From: V1-33 sp039795165
Lineage (GTDB): Bacteria; Verrucomicrobiota; Verrucomicrobiia; Verrucomicrobiales; V1-33
NCBI GenBank assembly: GCA_039795165.1
Contig: JBDKER010000020.1
Coordinates: forward strand, 18,417 to 82,416
DNA: 64,000 bases
Reading direction: 5' to 3'
In this document: one piece after another, positions 46,366 to 55,472 of the stretch
How the letters are laid out: every line of letters starts with the position of its first letter
Position numbering within the stretch: the stretch's first letter is position 1
The notes under the pieces: model-generated
Seen by the model: only the letters and a program-made list of their open reading frames with translations
Database searches by the model: none
Told to the model about the DNA's origin: nothing
Made by a program: the position numbers and the translations under genes

Positions 46366-47418
46366 TCACAGCGAAGCGAGCGCGAGCGTGAATTGATTCT
46401 GCGGCGACTCGTTCCGTTCGTTCCGGGTCGGAGAATAATCGGTCACATGAATCGACTGATCCGGATGGAAGGTGAGGAGCCGGAGCCAGCCGTCGCCCTG
46501 GCGGGGACGCATCTGGAAATTCACGAGCATCTGGTGCACGGAACGCTGGCGGGCATCAGGCGAAGTGAGGCGGCCGAGTCCGTCGGCGGTGACGTGCCCA
46601 TTGATGGTGAAGAGGAAGTTGCCAGCAGGTCTGACGAGTTGCTGCCAGAGTTCCTCGCCGTCGGTTGCGGAGCCCGGGGCCTTGGCGAGCGCATAATCAT
46701 GAGGGTTATGATTCTGTTTCTTGCCATGCTGTTTCCAGTTGTACCGGGAATTGTCGTGATAGGTGAAGGCATGCGTCACGAGGACGGCATGGTGGTCCTT
46801 GTGGGAGGCAGCGACTTCGCGGGCCCATGAGACGACGGCGGGACGGGGGCCGAATTCGAGGCAGAGGACGAGGAAGCGGAATGATCCCGCGCTGAAGACA
46901 TGGTAGCTGTTCTCCGCGCGGTCGGGTTCCCCCGGGAAGAATCCCCGGCAGCCCGGGCGCTGCGCAAAGAACGAGGTGGGCAGGAATTCCGAGAGCTGTG
47001 TATCCCGGGAAGTGGCATCGCCGCCGGGACCGTAGTCGTGATTGCCCGGCACGAGGCAGAGCGGGAGATCGGGCGGCAGCGCGTTCAGAGCGGCGCGGGC
47101 CCTCTGCCATTCGATGTCTTCGTTGTTGTTGGTGACGTCGCCGAGGTGGAAGACCGCAGCGATGCGGCGTTCCTTGCGGTGCGCGGCAATCCAGCGGGTC
47201 TGGGCGAGAAACGTCTCGGGTTTCCGTGAGGAGTAGTACTGCGTGTCCGGAAGCACGGCGATCGTGAAGCCGCCATCCGGGGGCGGTGGCGGGGCTCCCT
47301 TCACCAGCACAGCATCCGCATATGGATCCTTTTCCGTGCGAGGCTTCTTCCGCTCAGCCGCGGCTGCGGCCATGGGCGCGAAGATCGCGGAGGTGAGCAG
47401 GGATCGGCGCGAATGCAT
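46366..47418 (-). CDS. Exported metallophosphoesterase
   Basis: A 350-residue calcineurin-like phosphoesterase. The twin-Arg start MHSRRSLLTS points to Tat or Sec export. Metal-binding motifs appear in order: LPDTQYY, HLGDVTNN, PGNHDYG, THAFTYHD and INGHVTADG. It is 17 bases downstream of the second DUF1501 gene and probably belongs to the same transcript. Substrate (phosphodiester or nucleotide) is unknown. Confidence 0.9.
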   Translation of the reverse strand: MHSRRSLLTSAIFAPMAAAAAERKKPRTEKDPYADAVLVKGAPPPPPDGGFTIAVLPDTQYYSSRKPETFLAQTRWIAAHRKERRIAAVFHLGDVTNNNEDIEWQRARAALNALPPDLPLCLVPGNHDYGPGGDATSRDTQLSEFLPTSFFAQRPGCRGFFPGEPDRAENSYHVFSAGSFRFLVLCLEFGPRPAVVSWAREVAASHKDHHAVLVTHAFTYHDNSRYNWKQHGKKQNHNPHDYALAKAPGSATDGEELWQQLVRPAGNFLFTINGHVTADGLGRLTSPDARQRSVHQMLVNFQMRPRQGDGWLRLLTFHPDQSIHVTDYSPTRNERNESPQNQFTLALASL

Positions 47419-47435
47419 GGCTGCGGACGCTGAAT

Positions 47436-48827
47436 TCAGGCGAGGATTCCCTTGATGACCTTGCAGGGGTCGACGCCCGTGAGGCGGGCATCGAGTCCCT
47501 GGAATTTCACCGAGAAGCGGGCGTGGTCGATGCCGCAGAGATGCAGCATGGTGGCATGGAGGTCGTGCATGGAAACGACATCGTGGACGGCGCGGTAGCC
47601 GAGTTCATCGGTGGCTCCCCATGTGATGCCCGGCTTGATGCCGCCGCCGGCCAGCCACATTGAAAACGCATTGATGTGGTGGTCGCGTCCCGATCCCTGG
47701 CCCATGGGAGTGCGTCCGAATTCGCCGCCCCAGATGACAAGAGTGTCGTCCAGCATGCCGCGCTCGAGGAGATCGCGCACGAGGGCAGCGCAGGCCTGAT
47801 CCGTGTCCCGGGCTGCCTTCGGCATCGATTCCTCGATATTGCCGTGATGATCCCATGCGCGGTGGTAGAGCTGTATGAAGCGTGTTCCGCGTTCCGCGAG
47901 TCGGCGGGCCAGCAGGCAGTTGCTGGCAAACGAGCCATCGCCCGGTTCCTTGACGCCGTAGGCTTCCAGGACATGGGCGGGTTCGTCGCGGAAGTCTGTC
48001 AGTTCCGGAACGCTTGTCTGCATGCGGAAGGCGAGTTCGTACTGCGCGATGCGGGTGAGCGCTTCCGGGTCGTCATGTTCCGCGGCGGCCAGCTGGTTGA
48101 GGCGGTTGATTTCCTCGACGACGAGGCGCTGGGTGGATTGGCAAACGCCATCGGGATTGCCCACGTAGTGGACGGCGTCGCCGCGCGACTGAAAGAGGAT
48201 GCCCTGGTACTTGGACGGGAGGAATCCGGCACTCCACTGGCGCGCCGAGACTGGTTGCGCTCCATTGTAGCCTTTGGCCTGCGACATGAGGACGATGAAA
48301 CCCGGGAGGTTGTCCGATTCCGAGCCGAGGCCGTAGAGCAGCCAAGAACCCATGCTCGGGCGGCCCTTGAGGATTGATCCGCTGTTCATGAAGGCCTGGG
48401 CGGGATCGTGATTGATCTGTTCCGTGACCATGCTGCGGATGATGCAGAGATGATCCGCGATGCGCGCGGTATGCGGAAAGAGGTCGGAGATTTCCTGGCC
48501 GCTCTGGCCATGGCGGCGGAATTCCGTGAATGGTCCGCGGGCCTTGAGAACCGAATTCTGCAGCTGCGCCAGTTGCTGGCCGCGGGTGAACGATTCCGGA
48601 AATGGCTGGCCGTGCAGCCGCTTCAGTTCCGGTTTCCAGTCGAAGCTTTCGAACTGGGATGGACCGCCCGCCATGCAGAGGTGAATGACACGTTTGATGC
48701 GCGGGGCAAAATGCGGAAGGGCGGCTGCGTCCGACCGCTGGCTGAGCCATTGGCAGGCGAACGCGCCGAGGCCGAGGCCCGACTGCCGGAGGAACGAGCG
48801 CCGGGCGATGGAAATGGCAGGGTTCAT
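47436..48827 (-). CDS. Second DUF1501 family protein
   Basis: A 463-residue DUF1501 protein with Tat motif ARRSFLRQSG. It shares LCMAGGPSQFESFDWKPELK, RPSMGSWLLYGLGS and WGGEFGRTPMGQG with the copy at 21.4-22.8 kb, but clear sequence differences show they are old paralogues. It starts 14 bases after the second PSCyt1 gene. The pair is followed by a phosphoesterase rather than a sulfatase, hinting at a different substrate. Confidence 0.92.
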   Translation of the reverse strand: MNPAISIARRSFLRQSGLGLGAFACQWLSQRSDAAALPHFAPRIKRVIHLCMAGGPSQFESFDWKPELKRLHGQPFPESFTRGQQLAQLQNSVLKARGPFTEFRRHGQSGQEISDLFPHTARIADHLCIIRSMVTEQINHDPAQAFMNSGSILKGRPSMGSWLLYGLGSESDNLPGFIVLMSQAKGYNGAQPVSARQWSAGFLPSKYQGILFQSRGDAVHYVGNPDGVCQSTQRLVVEEINRLNQLAAAEHDDPEALTRIAQYELAFRMQTSVPELTDFRDEPAHVLEAYGVKEPGDGSFASNCLLARRLAERGTRFIQLYHRAWDHHGNIEESMPKAARDTDQACAALVRDLLERGMLDDTLVIWGGEFGRTPMGQGSGRDHHINAFSMWLAGGGIKPGITWGATDELGYRAVHDVVSMHDLHATMLHLCGIDHARFSVKFQGLDARLTGVDPCKVIKGILA

Positions 48828-48841
48828 GGCAGGGCAGGGGA

Positions 48842-51808
48842 TCAGTAACGGGTAATGGTTTCGTGAAGATTGAGAATCACGCGGCAGAGGGAAGTCCACG
48901 CGGCTGATTCCGCGGCCGGGCCCGCGGGAGGCGGGGCCAGTCCGATGGTGAGCAGTCTGGCGGCCTCGGTCGACCGCTCCGCCCATTCCTTGCGGACCTT
49001 GTCGAGGAAGGCGAGCAGGCTCGCGGACTCCGCTTCGCTGGGTTGCCGGTGCAGGGCGCGCCGGAAGGCAGTGGCGATCCGTTCCGCGTCCGTGCCCGGG
49101 CTGGCGAGGAGGTTTCCAGCAAGTACGCGGGCGGCTTCCACAAAGGTCGGATCATTGAGGAGCGTGAGGGCCTGCTGCGGCGTGTTGGAAGCCGTGCGGA
49201 TGGCAATGCAGTCCTCCCGCGAGGGCGCGTCGAAATTGGCGAGCATGGGATGCAGGAAGGTGCGCTGCCAATGCGTGTAGATGCCCCGGCGGTACTGACT
49301 GGATCCATAGTCCGCCGTGTACGTGCGGTCCGGAAACTGCAGTCCCGTGTAGTAGTCAGCCGGTTGATAGGGCTTCACGGGTGGTCCGCCGAAGGTGAGA
49401 TCGAGCAGCCCGGCAATGGCGAGCGCATTGTCGCGCACGCATTCCGCTTCGAGGCGCCGGGCATTCTGCGAAGCGAGCCAGCGGTTGAGCGGGTCGGCCT
49501 CGCGGATTTCGGGCCGCGGCGTCGATGACTGCCGGTACGTATGGCTGCTCACGATGAGCTGCACCATGCGGCGCAGGTCCCAGTCCTTGCGGAATTCCGC
49601 AGCCAGCCAGTCGAGCAGTTCCGGATGCGACGGAGCTTCGCCCTGTGCTCCGAGGTCGTCGGTCTGCGCGCTCAGTCCGGTGCCGAAGAACTGCCGCCAG
49701 AGCCGGTTCATGATCACCCGGGCCGTGAGCGGATTCTGCGGGCTCACCAGCCAGTTGGCGAGGTCGAGTCGGCTCAGAGATCCCTTGGCATCTGGTGCAG
49801 GGAGAAAGCCAGGCGTGGCCGCCGTGGTGACGGGTCCGGATTCGTCCTGCCAATTTCCGCGGGCCAGCACACGGATGGTAAGCGGTTGGGCGGCGCGTTC
49901 CGTGACCATGACCGGCGTGGTGCCATCGCGGGTGGCGGCGATCTGCTGGTCGAGATCAAGCAGCGCTGCGGCGGCCGGGGCCTTTGTGATGATGAGCCAG
50001 CTGGCGGCATCGGCAGCAAGTTTGGCCATCGATGGGCTGGTGATCAGTGGGGAAACACTGACGCGCAGGCTGGCTGCTGTGTGCGCCGGAAGAGAGACGC
50101 GCAGGGTTTCGTCTGCCGCCGACTGAATTGGTTCTTCGAGGACCCAGATGGCCGTGTGCGGAAGCTTCTCCGCACCGCGTTCCGAGACCCATCCCTGGGC
50201 AATCCCAGGGATTTCAAATCCATTGCTGTAGCGGGCGCGGCGGCGGTCGGCATCCGCCGCGCGCACTTTCAGCGGAATGGCCTTCCCGTTGGCGGGCACC
50301 CGGAAAAACGAAGGCTTGAGAGTCACCTCGCCCCCGCGGCTGATCGATCCTCCGCGCGCCGGATCGGGCAGCAATTCGATGCGGATGGCCGTCACCACGC
50401 CCGCCGGAAGGGTCAGTTCCGTCGCGGCCGCTTTGCCGTCCGGGAAGTTGATGCGTCCGTCTGCGGCGATGGTTGGCATTTCCCGTGGGTCCTTGGAAGG
50501 ATTCACGGTGGGAACGGGCGACGTCCAGCCATCCGGATGTGACTTGAGAAAATCAGCGGCACTGGCCTGCCACGAAGCAAAGGCTTCCTGCCGCTCTGGC
50601 GGAAGAGCCGCGAGGGCTTTTTCGGCAGTGTCCCGGTACACGGCGGCGAGTCGGTCCCGGGTTTCCCGGAGGGCGCGGCTGACGACCCGTCTTTCCGGTG
50701 GAAACGGGTGATCATTGCTCCAGCCCTTGAGGTCGGGATTCGGAGTGTAGGCGTAATCGTTGTAGACCCCCCACTGCTTCACGTCCGCAAAGAATGCCCC
50801 GAGCGCATAGAAATCCTTCTGCGTCCACGGGTCGAACTTGTGATCATGGCATTCCGCACAGCCAGTGGTCGCCCCAAGCCATGCCATCCCCAAGGTACGC
50901 ACACGGTCGGCGGTATACTTCGCAAGATATTCCTTCGGCTGGGCTCCACCCTCGCGCGTCATCATGGTCAGCCGGTTGAAACAGGTAGCGGTCCACTGGC
51001 TGTCCGTGGGCTTCGGCAGAAGATCGCCCGCCAGTTGCTCGCGGGTGAACCGGTCAAATGGCATGTTCTGCGCAAAGGCATCAATTACCCAGTCGCGGTA
51101 CGCCCACGCATTGTGATTCTGATCCCCATGAAAGCCCACCGTGTCGGCATAGCGCACCACATCAAGCCAGTGCTGCGCCATCCGTTCGCCATACTGCGGA
51201 CTGGCCAGCAGCTTGGCCACGAGCACTTCAGCGTTACCGATGGCCGCGTCACCCTGCGACGGCGGCAGGCCCGTCAGATCAAGCGTCAGCCTACGGGTCA
51301 GCGTGGCAGGCGGGGCCTCCGGCGACGGAGCAATGCCACGCGCCAGCAGGGGTTGCTGAATGAAGGCATCAATCGGATTGCGGATGACAGTCCGGGGGTC
51401 GTTCAGCGCGGGAATCTCCGGCTGGACGATCGGAGTGTAGGCCCAGTGCGCTTCGTAGGCCGCTCCGTCCGCAATCCATTGGCGCAGGATCTCCTTCTGC
51501 GCCGCCGTGAGCGATTTGTGCGAATCCGGTGGCGGCATCAATTCGTCCGGATCCGCATGATGCAGCCGGACGATCAGTTCGCTTTCGTCGGGTTTGCCAG
51601 GGACAATGGCGGCTTTCCCTGAATCAGCGGGCTGCAGGGCGCTTTCGCGGATGTCGAGACGGAGACCGCCCTTGCGGTGCGTGGCGTCGGGGCCGTGGCA
51701 ATGAAAGCAGTTGTCCGAGAGCAGTGGTCGGATGTCGCGGTTGTAGCGCAGCGAAGCGGCAGGTGCCACCACGGGAATCAGGATGGCCGATAGGATGAGC
51801 CTGAGCAT
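48842..51808 (-). CDS. Second PSCyt1 / DUF1549 / DUF1553 protein, long form
   Basis: A 988-residue exported protein starting at MLRLILSAILIPVVAPA, a signal peptide. The N-terminal cytochrome site is CFHCH; DUF1549 shows HWLDVVRYADTVGFHGDQ and GCAECHDHKFDP; DUF1553 shows LANWLVSPQNPLTARVIMNRL and SNTPQQALTLLNDPTFVE. An extra ~200-residue beta-rich domain lies between DUF1549 and DUF1553 (about residues 450-650), making it longer than the 770-residue paralogue. It is divergent from the bifunctional-nuclease gene over 75 bases. Confidence 0.92.
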   Translation of the reverse strand: MLRLILSAILIPVVAPAASLRYNRDIRPLLSDNCFHCHGPDATHRKGGLRLDIRESALQPADSGKAAIVPGKPDESELIVRLHHADPDELMPPPDSHKSLTAAQKEILRQWIADGAAYEAHWAYTPIVQPEIPALNDPRTVIRNPIDAFIQQPLLARGIAPSPEAPPATLTRRLTLDLTGLPPSQGDAAIGNAEVLVAKLLASPQYGERMAQHWLDVVRYADTVGFHGDQNHNAWAYRDWVIDAFAQNMPFDRFTREQLAGDLLPKPTDSQWTATCFNRLTMMTREGGAQPKEYLAKYTADRVRTLGMAWLGATTGCAECHDHKFDPWTQKDFYALGAFFADVKQWGVYNDYAYTPNPDLKGWSNDHPFPPERRVVSRALRETRDRLAAVYRDTAEKALAALPPERQEAFASWQASAADFLKSHPDGWTSPVPTVNPSKDPREMPTIAADGRINFPDGKAAATELTLPAGVVTAIRIELLPDPARGGSISRGGEVTLKPSFFRVPANGKAIPLKVRAADADRRRARYSNGFEIPGIAQGWVSERGAEKLPHTAIWVLEEPIQSAADETLRVSLPAHTAASLRVSVSPLITSPSMAKLAADAASWLIITKAPAAAALLDLDQQIAATRDGTTPVMVTERAAQPLTIRVLARGNWQDESGPVTTAATPGFLPAPDAKGSLSRLDLANWLVSPQNPLTARVIMNRLWRQFFGTGLSAQTDDLGAQGEAPSHPELLDWLAAEFRKDWDLRRMVQLIVSSHTYRQSSTPRPEIREADPLNRWLASQNARRLEAECVRDNALAIAGLLDLTFGGPPVKPYQPADYYTGLQFPDRTYTADYGSSQYRRGIYTHWQRTFLHPMLANFDAPSREDCIAIRTASNTPQQALTLLNDPTFVEAARVLAGNLLASPGTDAERIATAFRRALHRQPSEAESASLLAFLDKVRKEWAERSTEAARLLTIGLAPPPAGPAAESAAWTSLCRVILNLHETITRY

Positions 51809-51883
51809 GCAATATCCTGGCAGGCATGCGCCGGATTTCCATCGCGTCATTGCGGAGGCATCCGAATCGTGGTAGGGAACCAC

Positions 51884-52369
51884 ATGCCAGCAGGGAATCA
51901 GATCGTGAAAGTGGAAGTCCGCTCCGTCGTGCCAACCAGCGGAGGGGCGGCGGTCTTCCTTGGCGGAGAAGGCAAAGTCATCGTGATCTACATCGATAAT
52001 GTCGTCGGCATGGCCATCATGAGCGCCATGCGGCAGGAACCTCGTGAACGCCCGCAGACCCACGATCTCATCAACAGCATCCTCGCCGGATTCGGTGCCA
52101 AGGTCGACCGCGTCGTCATCAATGACTTCAATTCCGGTGTCTTCTACGCACGACTCTTCGTGGTGGCTGAGAATGAACTGTACGAACGCAAGATTCTCGA
52201 AATCGATGCCCGTCCGAGCGACTCGCTGGCCCTCGCCCTTGCGCACCATGCCCCGGTCTATGTGGTGCGTGCCGTCTGGGAAGGGGCCGAAGACGTCACC
52301 GCCCTGCTCGCCAGCATGGAGGCCGCGGAAGGTGAGGGTGGACCGGACGGTCAAGGCGGCGATGACTGA
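51884..52369 (+). CDS. Bifunctional nuclease family protein (DUF151)
   Basis: A 161-residue protein with the DUF151/BFN core: IVIYIDNVVGMAIMSAM, RPQTHDLINSILAGFGAKV, VVINDFNSGVFYARLFV and EIDARPSDSLALALA. Family members are reported to cleave DNA and RNA, but the physiological role is unclear. The ATG at 51884 was preferred to an in-frame GTG 15 bases upstream. hisG follows 57 bases later on the same strand. Confidence 0.9.
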   Translation: MPAGNQIVKVEVRSVVPTSGGAAVFLGGEGKVIVIYIDNVVGMAIMSAMRQEPRERPQTHDLINSILAGFGAKVDRVVINDFNSGVFYARLFVVAENELYERKILEIDARPSDSLALALAHHAPVYVVRAVWEGAEDVTALLASMEAAEGEGGPDGQGGDD

Positions 52370-52426
52370 GCCCGGCGGGAGACTTCTGGTTGCAAAAGCG
52401 GGGTCGCACCGTGACGTGAGGTGACT

Positions 52427-53308
52427 ATGTCCGATTCACCGAAACTCAAGCTCGGGCTGCCGAGTGGCAGTCTGCAGGAACCCACGCTGGCGCTGCTGGA
52501 ACGCGCCGGATATTCGATCCAGGGTGCCGCGCGCAGTTACCGTCCGACCGTGGACGATCCGGAAATCGAGATCCGTCTGCTGCGGGCTCAGGAGATCGGA
52601 CGCTATGTGGACCACGGATTTCTGGACGCCGGCATCACCGGGCGTGACTGGGTCATCGAGAATGGTGCGGATGTGGAATACATCTGCGAACTGCCGTACT
52701 CCCGCGCAACTCTGCGCCCAACGCGCTGGGTTCTCGTGGTTCCCGAAGACTCTCCGGTAAAAACCGTGCACGACCTCGCAGGCAAGCGCATCGCCACCGA
52801 AGCGGTCGGGCTCACCCATCATTATCTTCGCTCCAAGGGCGTCGAGGCAGAAGTGGAATTCTCATGGGGAGCCACTGAAGTGAAGGTGCCGGAACTCGTC
52901 GACGCCATCGTCGACATCACGGAAACCGGGTCATCACTCCGGGCCAACAAACTGCGCATCGTCGATACCCTCCTCGAAAGCTATCCGCAGTTCATCGCGA
53001 GCCGCCCGGCCGCGGCGGATCCATGGAAGCGCGCCAAAATCGACCGGATCGCCCTCCTCATCAAAGGTGCTCTCAATGCCCGCGGCAAGGTCGGCCTCAA
53101 GATGAATCTCCCCAAGGACCGCCTGAACGATCTCGTCAATGGGCTGCCAAGCCTGCGCCGCCCGACCATTGCCCACCTCACCGATCCAGACTGGCTGAGC
53201 GTGGAAACCGTCATCGACGAATCCGTGGTGCGCGAAATCATTCCGCAGCTCAAGGCGCTCGGAGCCGAGGGCATCATCGAGTACCCGCTCAATAAACTGG
53301 TCCACTGA
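52427..53308 (+). CDS. hisG: ATP phosphoribosyltransferase, long form
   Basis: The 293-residue product is the long-form HisG, the first and feedback-controlled enzyme of histidine synthesis. It shows LGLPSGSLQEPTLALLERAGY, FLDAGITGRDWV, GKRIATEAVGLTHHYL and the PRPP loop ELVDAIVDITETGSSLRANK. The last ~80 residues are the regulatory ACT-like domain (VGLKMNLPKDRLNDLVNGLP). The ATG at 52427 has GAGG 6 bases upstream, one of the few clear ribosome sites in this window; a GTG at 52421 is less likely. No other his gene is adjacent. Confidence 0.95.
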   Translation: MSDSPKLKLGLPSGSLQEPTLALLERAGYSIQGAARSYRPTVDDPEIEIRLLRAQEIGRYVDHGFLDAGITGRDWVIENGADVEYICELPYSRATLRPTRWVLVVPEDSPVKTVHDLAGKRIATEAVGLTHHYLRSKGVEAEVEFSWGATEVKVPELVDAIVDITETGSSLRANKLRIVDTLLESYPQFIASRPAAADPWKRAKIDRIALLIKGALNARGKVGLKMNLPKDRLNDLVNGLPSLRRPTIAHLTDPDWLSVETVIDESVVREIIPQLKALGAEGIIEYPLNKLVH

Positions 53309-53397
53309 ACGGAGCCGCTTCTGCCGTTTCTGTGCTACTGGCAGGCGGGGAAAAGCTACCGCTCCCCGGCTCCGTCGCGTAGTGTGGGCACAGTTGC

Positions 53398-54240
53398 ATG
53401 AACGGCGAACTCTCCGAACTGGCCATCCACACGATCACCACGAAACCGTGGTCGCTGCACGAATGCGTGGATGCCTACGCCGCCGCCGGGGTGCGCGGAG
53501 TCACTCTGTGGCGCTATCACTTTGCTGAAACGACCCCAGCGGAGGCCGGCCGCATGATCCGTGACGCCGGGATGCAGTGCAGCGGACTGGCCCGCGCAGG
53601 ATTCTTCCCCGCCGCCACCGCCGACGCCCGCAGGCTCGCCATCGAAGATAACCTCCGGGCCATCGACGAAGCCGCCGCCTGCGGGGCTCCCGTACTGGTC
53701 CTCGTGTGCGGATCCCTGCCCGGCCAGCCATTGAGTGAAAGCCGCCGCCAGATCGCCGATGGCATCGCCGCCTGCCTCGGACACGCCAGCAACGCCGGAG
53801 TGAAACTCGCCATCGAACCCCTCCACCCCATGTACGCGGCCGACCGCAGCGCCATCGTCACCATGCGCCAGGCCAATGACGTGTGCGACCTGCTCGGTTC
53901 CCACCCCGGTCTCGGCATCGCCGTCGATGTCTACCACGTCTGGTGGGACCCCGACCTGCCAGAGGAAATCGCCCGCGCCGGATCCGCCGGACGCCTCTTC
54001 GCCTACCACGTCTGCGACTGGCGGATTCCCACCGAAGACCTCCTCAACGACCGCGGTCTCATGGGCGAAGGCTGCATCAATCTGCCCAGCATCCGCTCCA
54101 TGATGGAAGACGCCGGATTCCATGGCTTCAGCGAAGTCGAAATCTTCTCGGACCGTCGCTGGAAGGAACCACAGGAACAATGGCTCAACTCCGTCATCAC
54201 CGCATGGCGCCAGCATTGCAGCCCGCACCTCATTCCGTAA
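53398..54240 (+). CDS. Sugar phosphate isomerase/epimerase-like TIM barrel
   Basis: A 280-residue protein of the xylose-isomerase-like TIM-barrel family. Metal-binding segments are visible: KLAIEPLHPMYA, AVDVYHVWWDP, YHVCDWRIP and GFSEVEIFSDRRW, with Glu, Asp and His ligands in the expected order. It lies 35 bases upstream of the Gfo/Idh/MocA gene on the same strand, so an isomerase and an oxidoreductase probably act on the same sugar or polyol. Specificity is unknown. Confidence 0.88.
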   Translation: MNGELSELAIHTITTKPWSLHECVDAYAAAGVRGVTLWRYHFAETTPAEAGRMIRDAGMQCSGLARAGFFPAATADARRLAIEDNLRAIDEAAACGAPVLVLVCGSLPGQPLSESRRQIADGIAACLGHASNAGVKLAIEPLHPMYAADRSAIVTMRQANDVCDLLGSHPGLGIAVDVYHVWWDPDLPEEIARAGSAGRLFAYHVCDWRIPTEDLLNDRGLMGEGCINLPSIRSMMEDAGFHGFSEVEIFSDRRWKEPQEQWLNSVITAWRQHCSPHLIP

Positions 54241-54275
54241 CCGTTTACTCCCACCAATCCTAACATATCATCATC

Positions 54276-55427
54276 ATGCGCAGCATCGGCATTATCCTGA
54301 ACGGCGTCACTGGACGCATGGGCACGAATCAGCACCTTGTGCGGTCGATTGCGGGCATCATCCGCGACGGTGGCCTGCGGGTGGGCGATGAAGTCGTCAT
54401 GCCGAAGGTTGTCCTGACGGGTCGGAGCGAGGAAAAACTGCGGGCCTGCGCGGAAAAAGCCGGGGTGCCGGTGGAGATGACGACGGATGTGGCCGCTGCC
54501 CTGGCACGGCCGGACATGGAGATTTTCTTCGATGCGAGCGGCACGCAGTACCGCGGGAAGTTCGTGGACATGGCTGCGGCCGCCGGGAAGGCCATCTACT
54601 GCGAGAAACCAACTGCCACGAATCTGGCCGAAGCGATGCGCCTCGCGGAGGTCGCCGAGGCGGCTGGTGTGAAGAACGGAGTGGTGGCGGACAAGCTGTG
54701 GCTGCCGGGAATCGTGAAGTTCCGGAAGCTGCGCGACGCTGGCTTTTTCGGCCGCATCCTCAGTGTCCGCGGGGAATTCGGCTACTGGGTCTTCACGGGC
54801 GAGGATCCCGGGCAACCGGCGCAGCGGCCTTCGTGGAATTACCGCGCCTCCGACGGCGGCGGCATCATGATCGACATGTTCTGCCACTGGCGCTATCTGC
54901 TTGACGACCTCTTCGGCGGCGTGAAGCGCCTCAGCGCGGTCGGAGCCATTCACATTCCCGAACGGATCGGGGAAGATGGCCAACCCTACCACTGCACCGC
55001 CGATGACGCCGCCATGGGAACGTTCGAACTGGAAGACGGCGTGCTCTGCCAGCTCAATAGTTCATGGTGTGTGCGCGTCCGCCGCGACGACCTCGTCACG
55101 TTCCAGATCGATGGCACGGAAGGTAGTGCGGTCTTCGGCCTGCGGCGGTGCTTCACGCAGACCCGGCAGGAAACGCCCCGTCCTGTCTGGAACCCCGACA
55201 TGCCGCAGCCCATCGACTTCTTCGCAGGCTGGCAGGAAGTGCCCGATGACGCCGCGGGATACGGCAATGCCTTCCGGCAGCAATGGGAATTGTTCCTCCG
55301 CCATGTCGTCGCCGGCGAGCCCTTCCGCTGGACGCTGCGCGAAGCCGCCAAAGGCGTGCAGCTCGCCGAATTCGGCATGCGTTCGTGGCAGGAACGCCGC
55401 TGGCTCGATGTCGAACCACTGCCCTGA
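54276..55427 (+). CDS. Gfo/Idh/MocA family oxidoreductase
   Basis: A 383-residue NAD(P)-dependent oxidoreductase. The N-terminal nucleotide motif is unusual, GIILNGVTGRMGTNQHLVRS, instead of the common GxGxxG; I recall it from a subgroup that clusters with a TIM-barrel gene, as here. The family signature CEKPTATNLAEAM supplies the catalytic Lys, and DGGGIMIDMFCHWRYLLD gives the active-site Asp/His of the second domain. It converges on recQ with 45 bases between. Confidence 0.9.
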   Translation: MRSIGIILNGVTGRMGTNQHLVRSIAGIIRDGGLRVGDEVVMPKVVLTGRSEEKLRACAEKAGVPVEMTTDVAAALARPDMEIFFDASGTQYRGKFVDMAAAAGKAIYCEKPTATNLAEAMRLAEVAEAAGVKNGVVADKLWLPGIVKFRKLRDAGFFGRILSVRGEFGYWVFTGEDPGQPAQRPSWNYRASDGGGIMIDMFCHWRYLLDDLFGGVKRLSAVGAIHIPERIGEDGQPYHCTADDAAMGTFELEDGVLCQLNSSWCVRVRRDDLVTFQIDGTEGSAVFGLRRCFTQTRQETPRPVWNPDMPQPIDFFAGWQEVPDDAAGYGNAFRQQWELFLRHVVAGEPFRWTLREAAKGVQLAEFGMRSWQERRWLDVEPLP

Positions 55428-55472
55428 CAGGACTCTGCACAACCTCCGTCGTTACCGCGGACAAGCAGAAAC

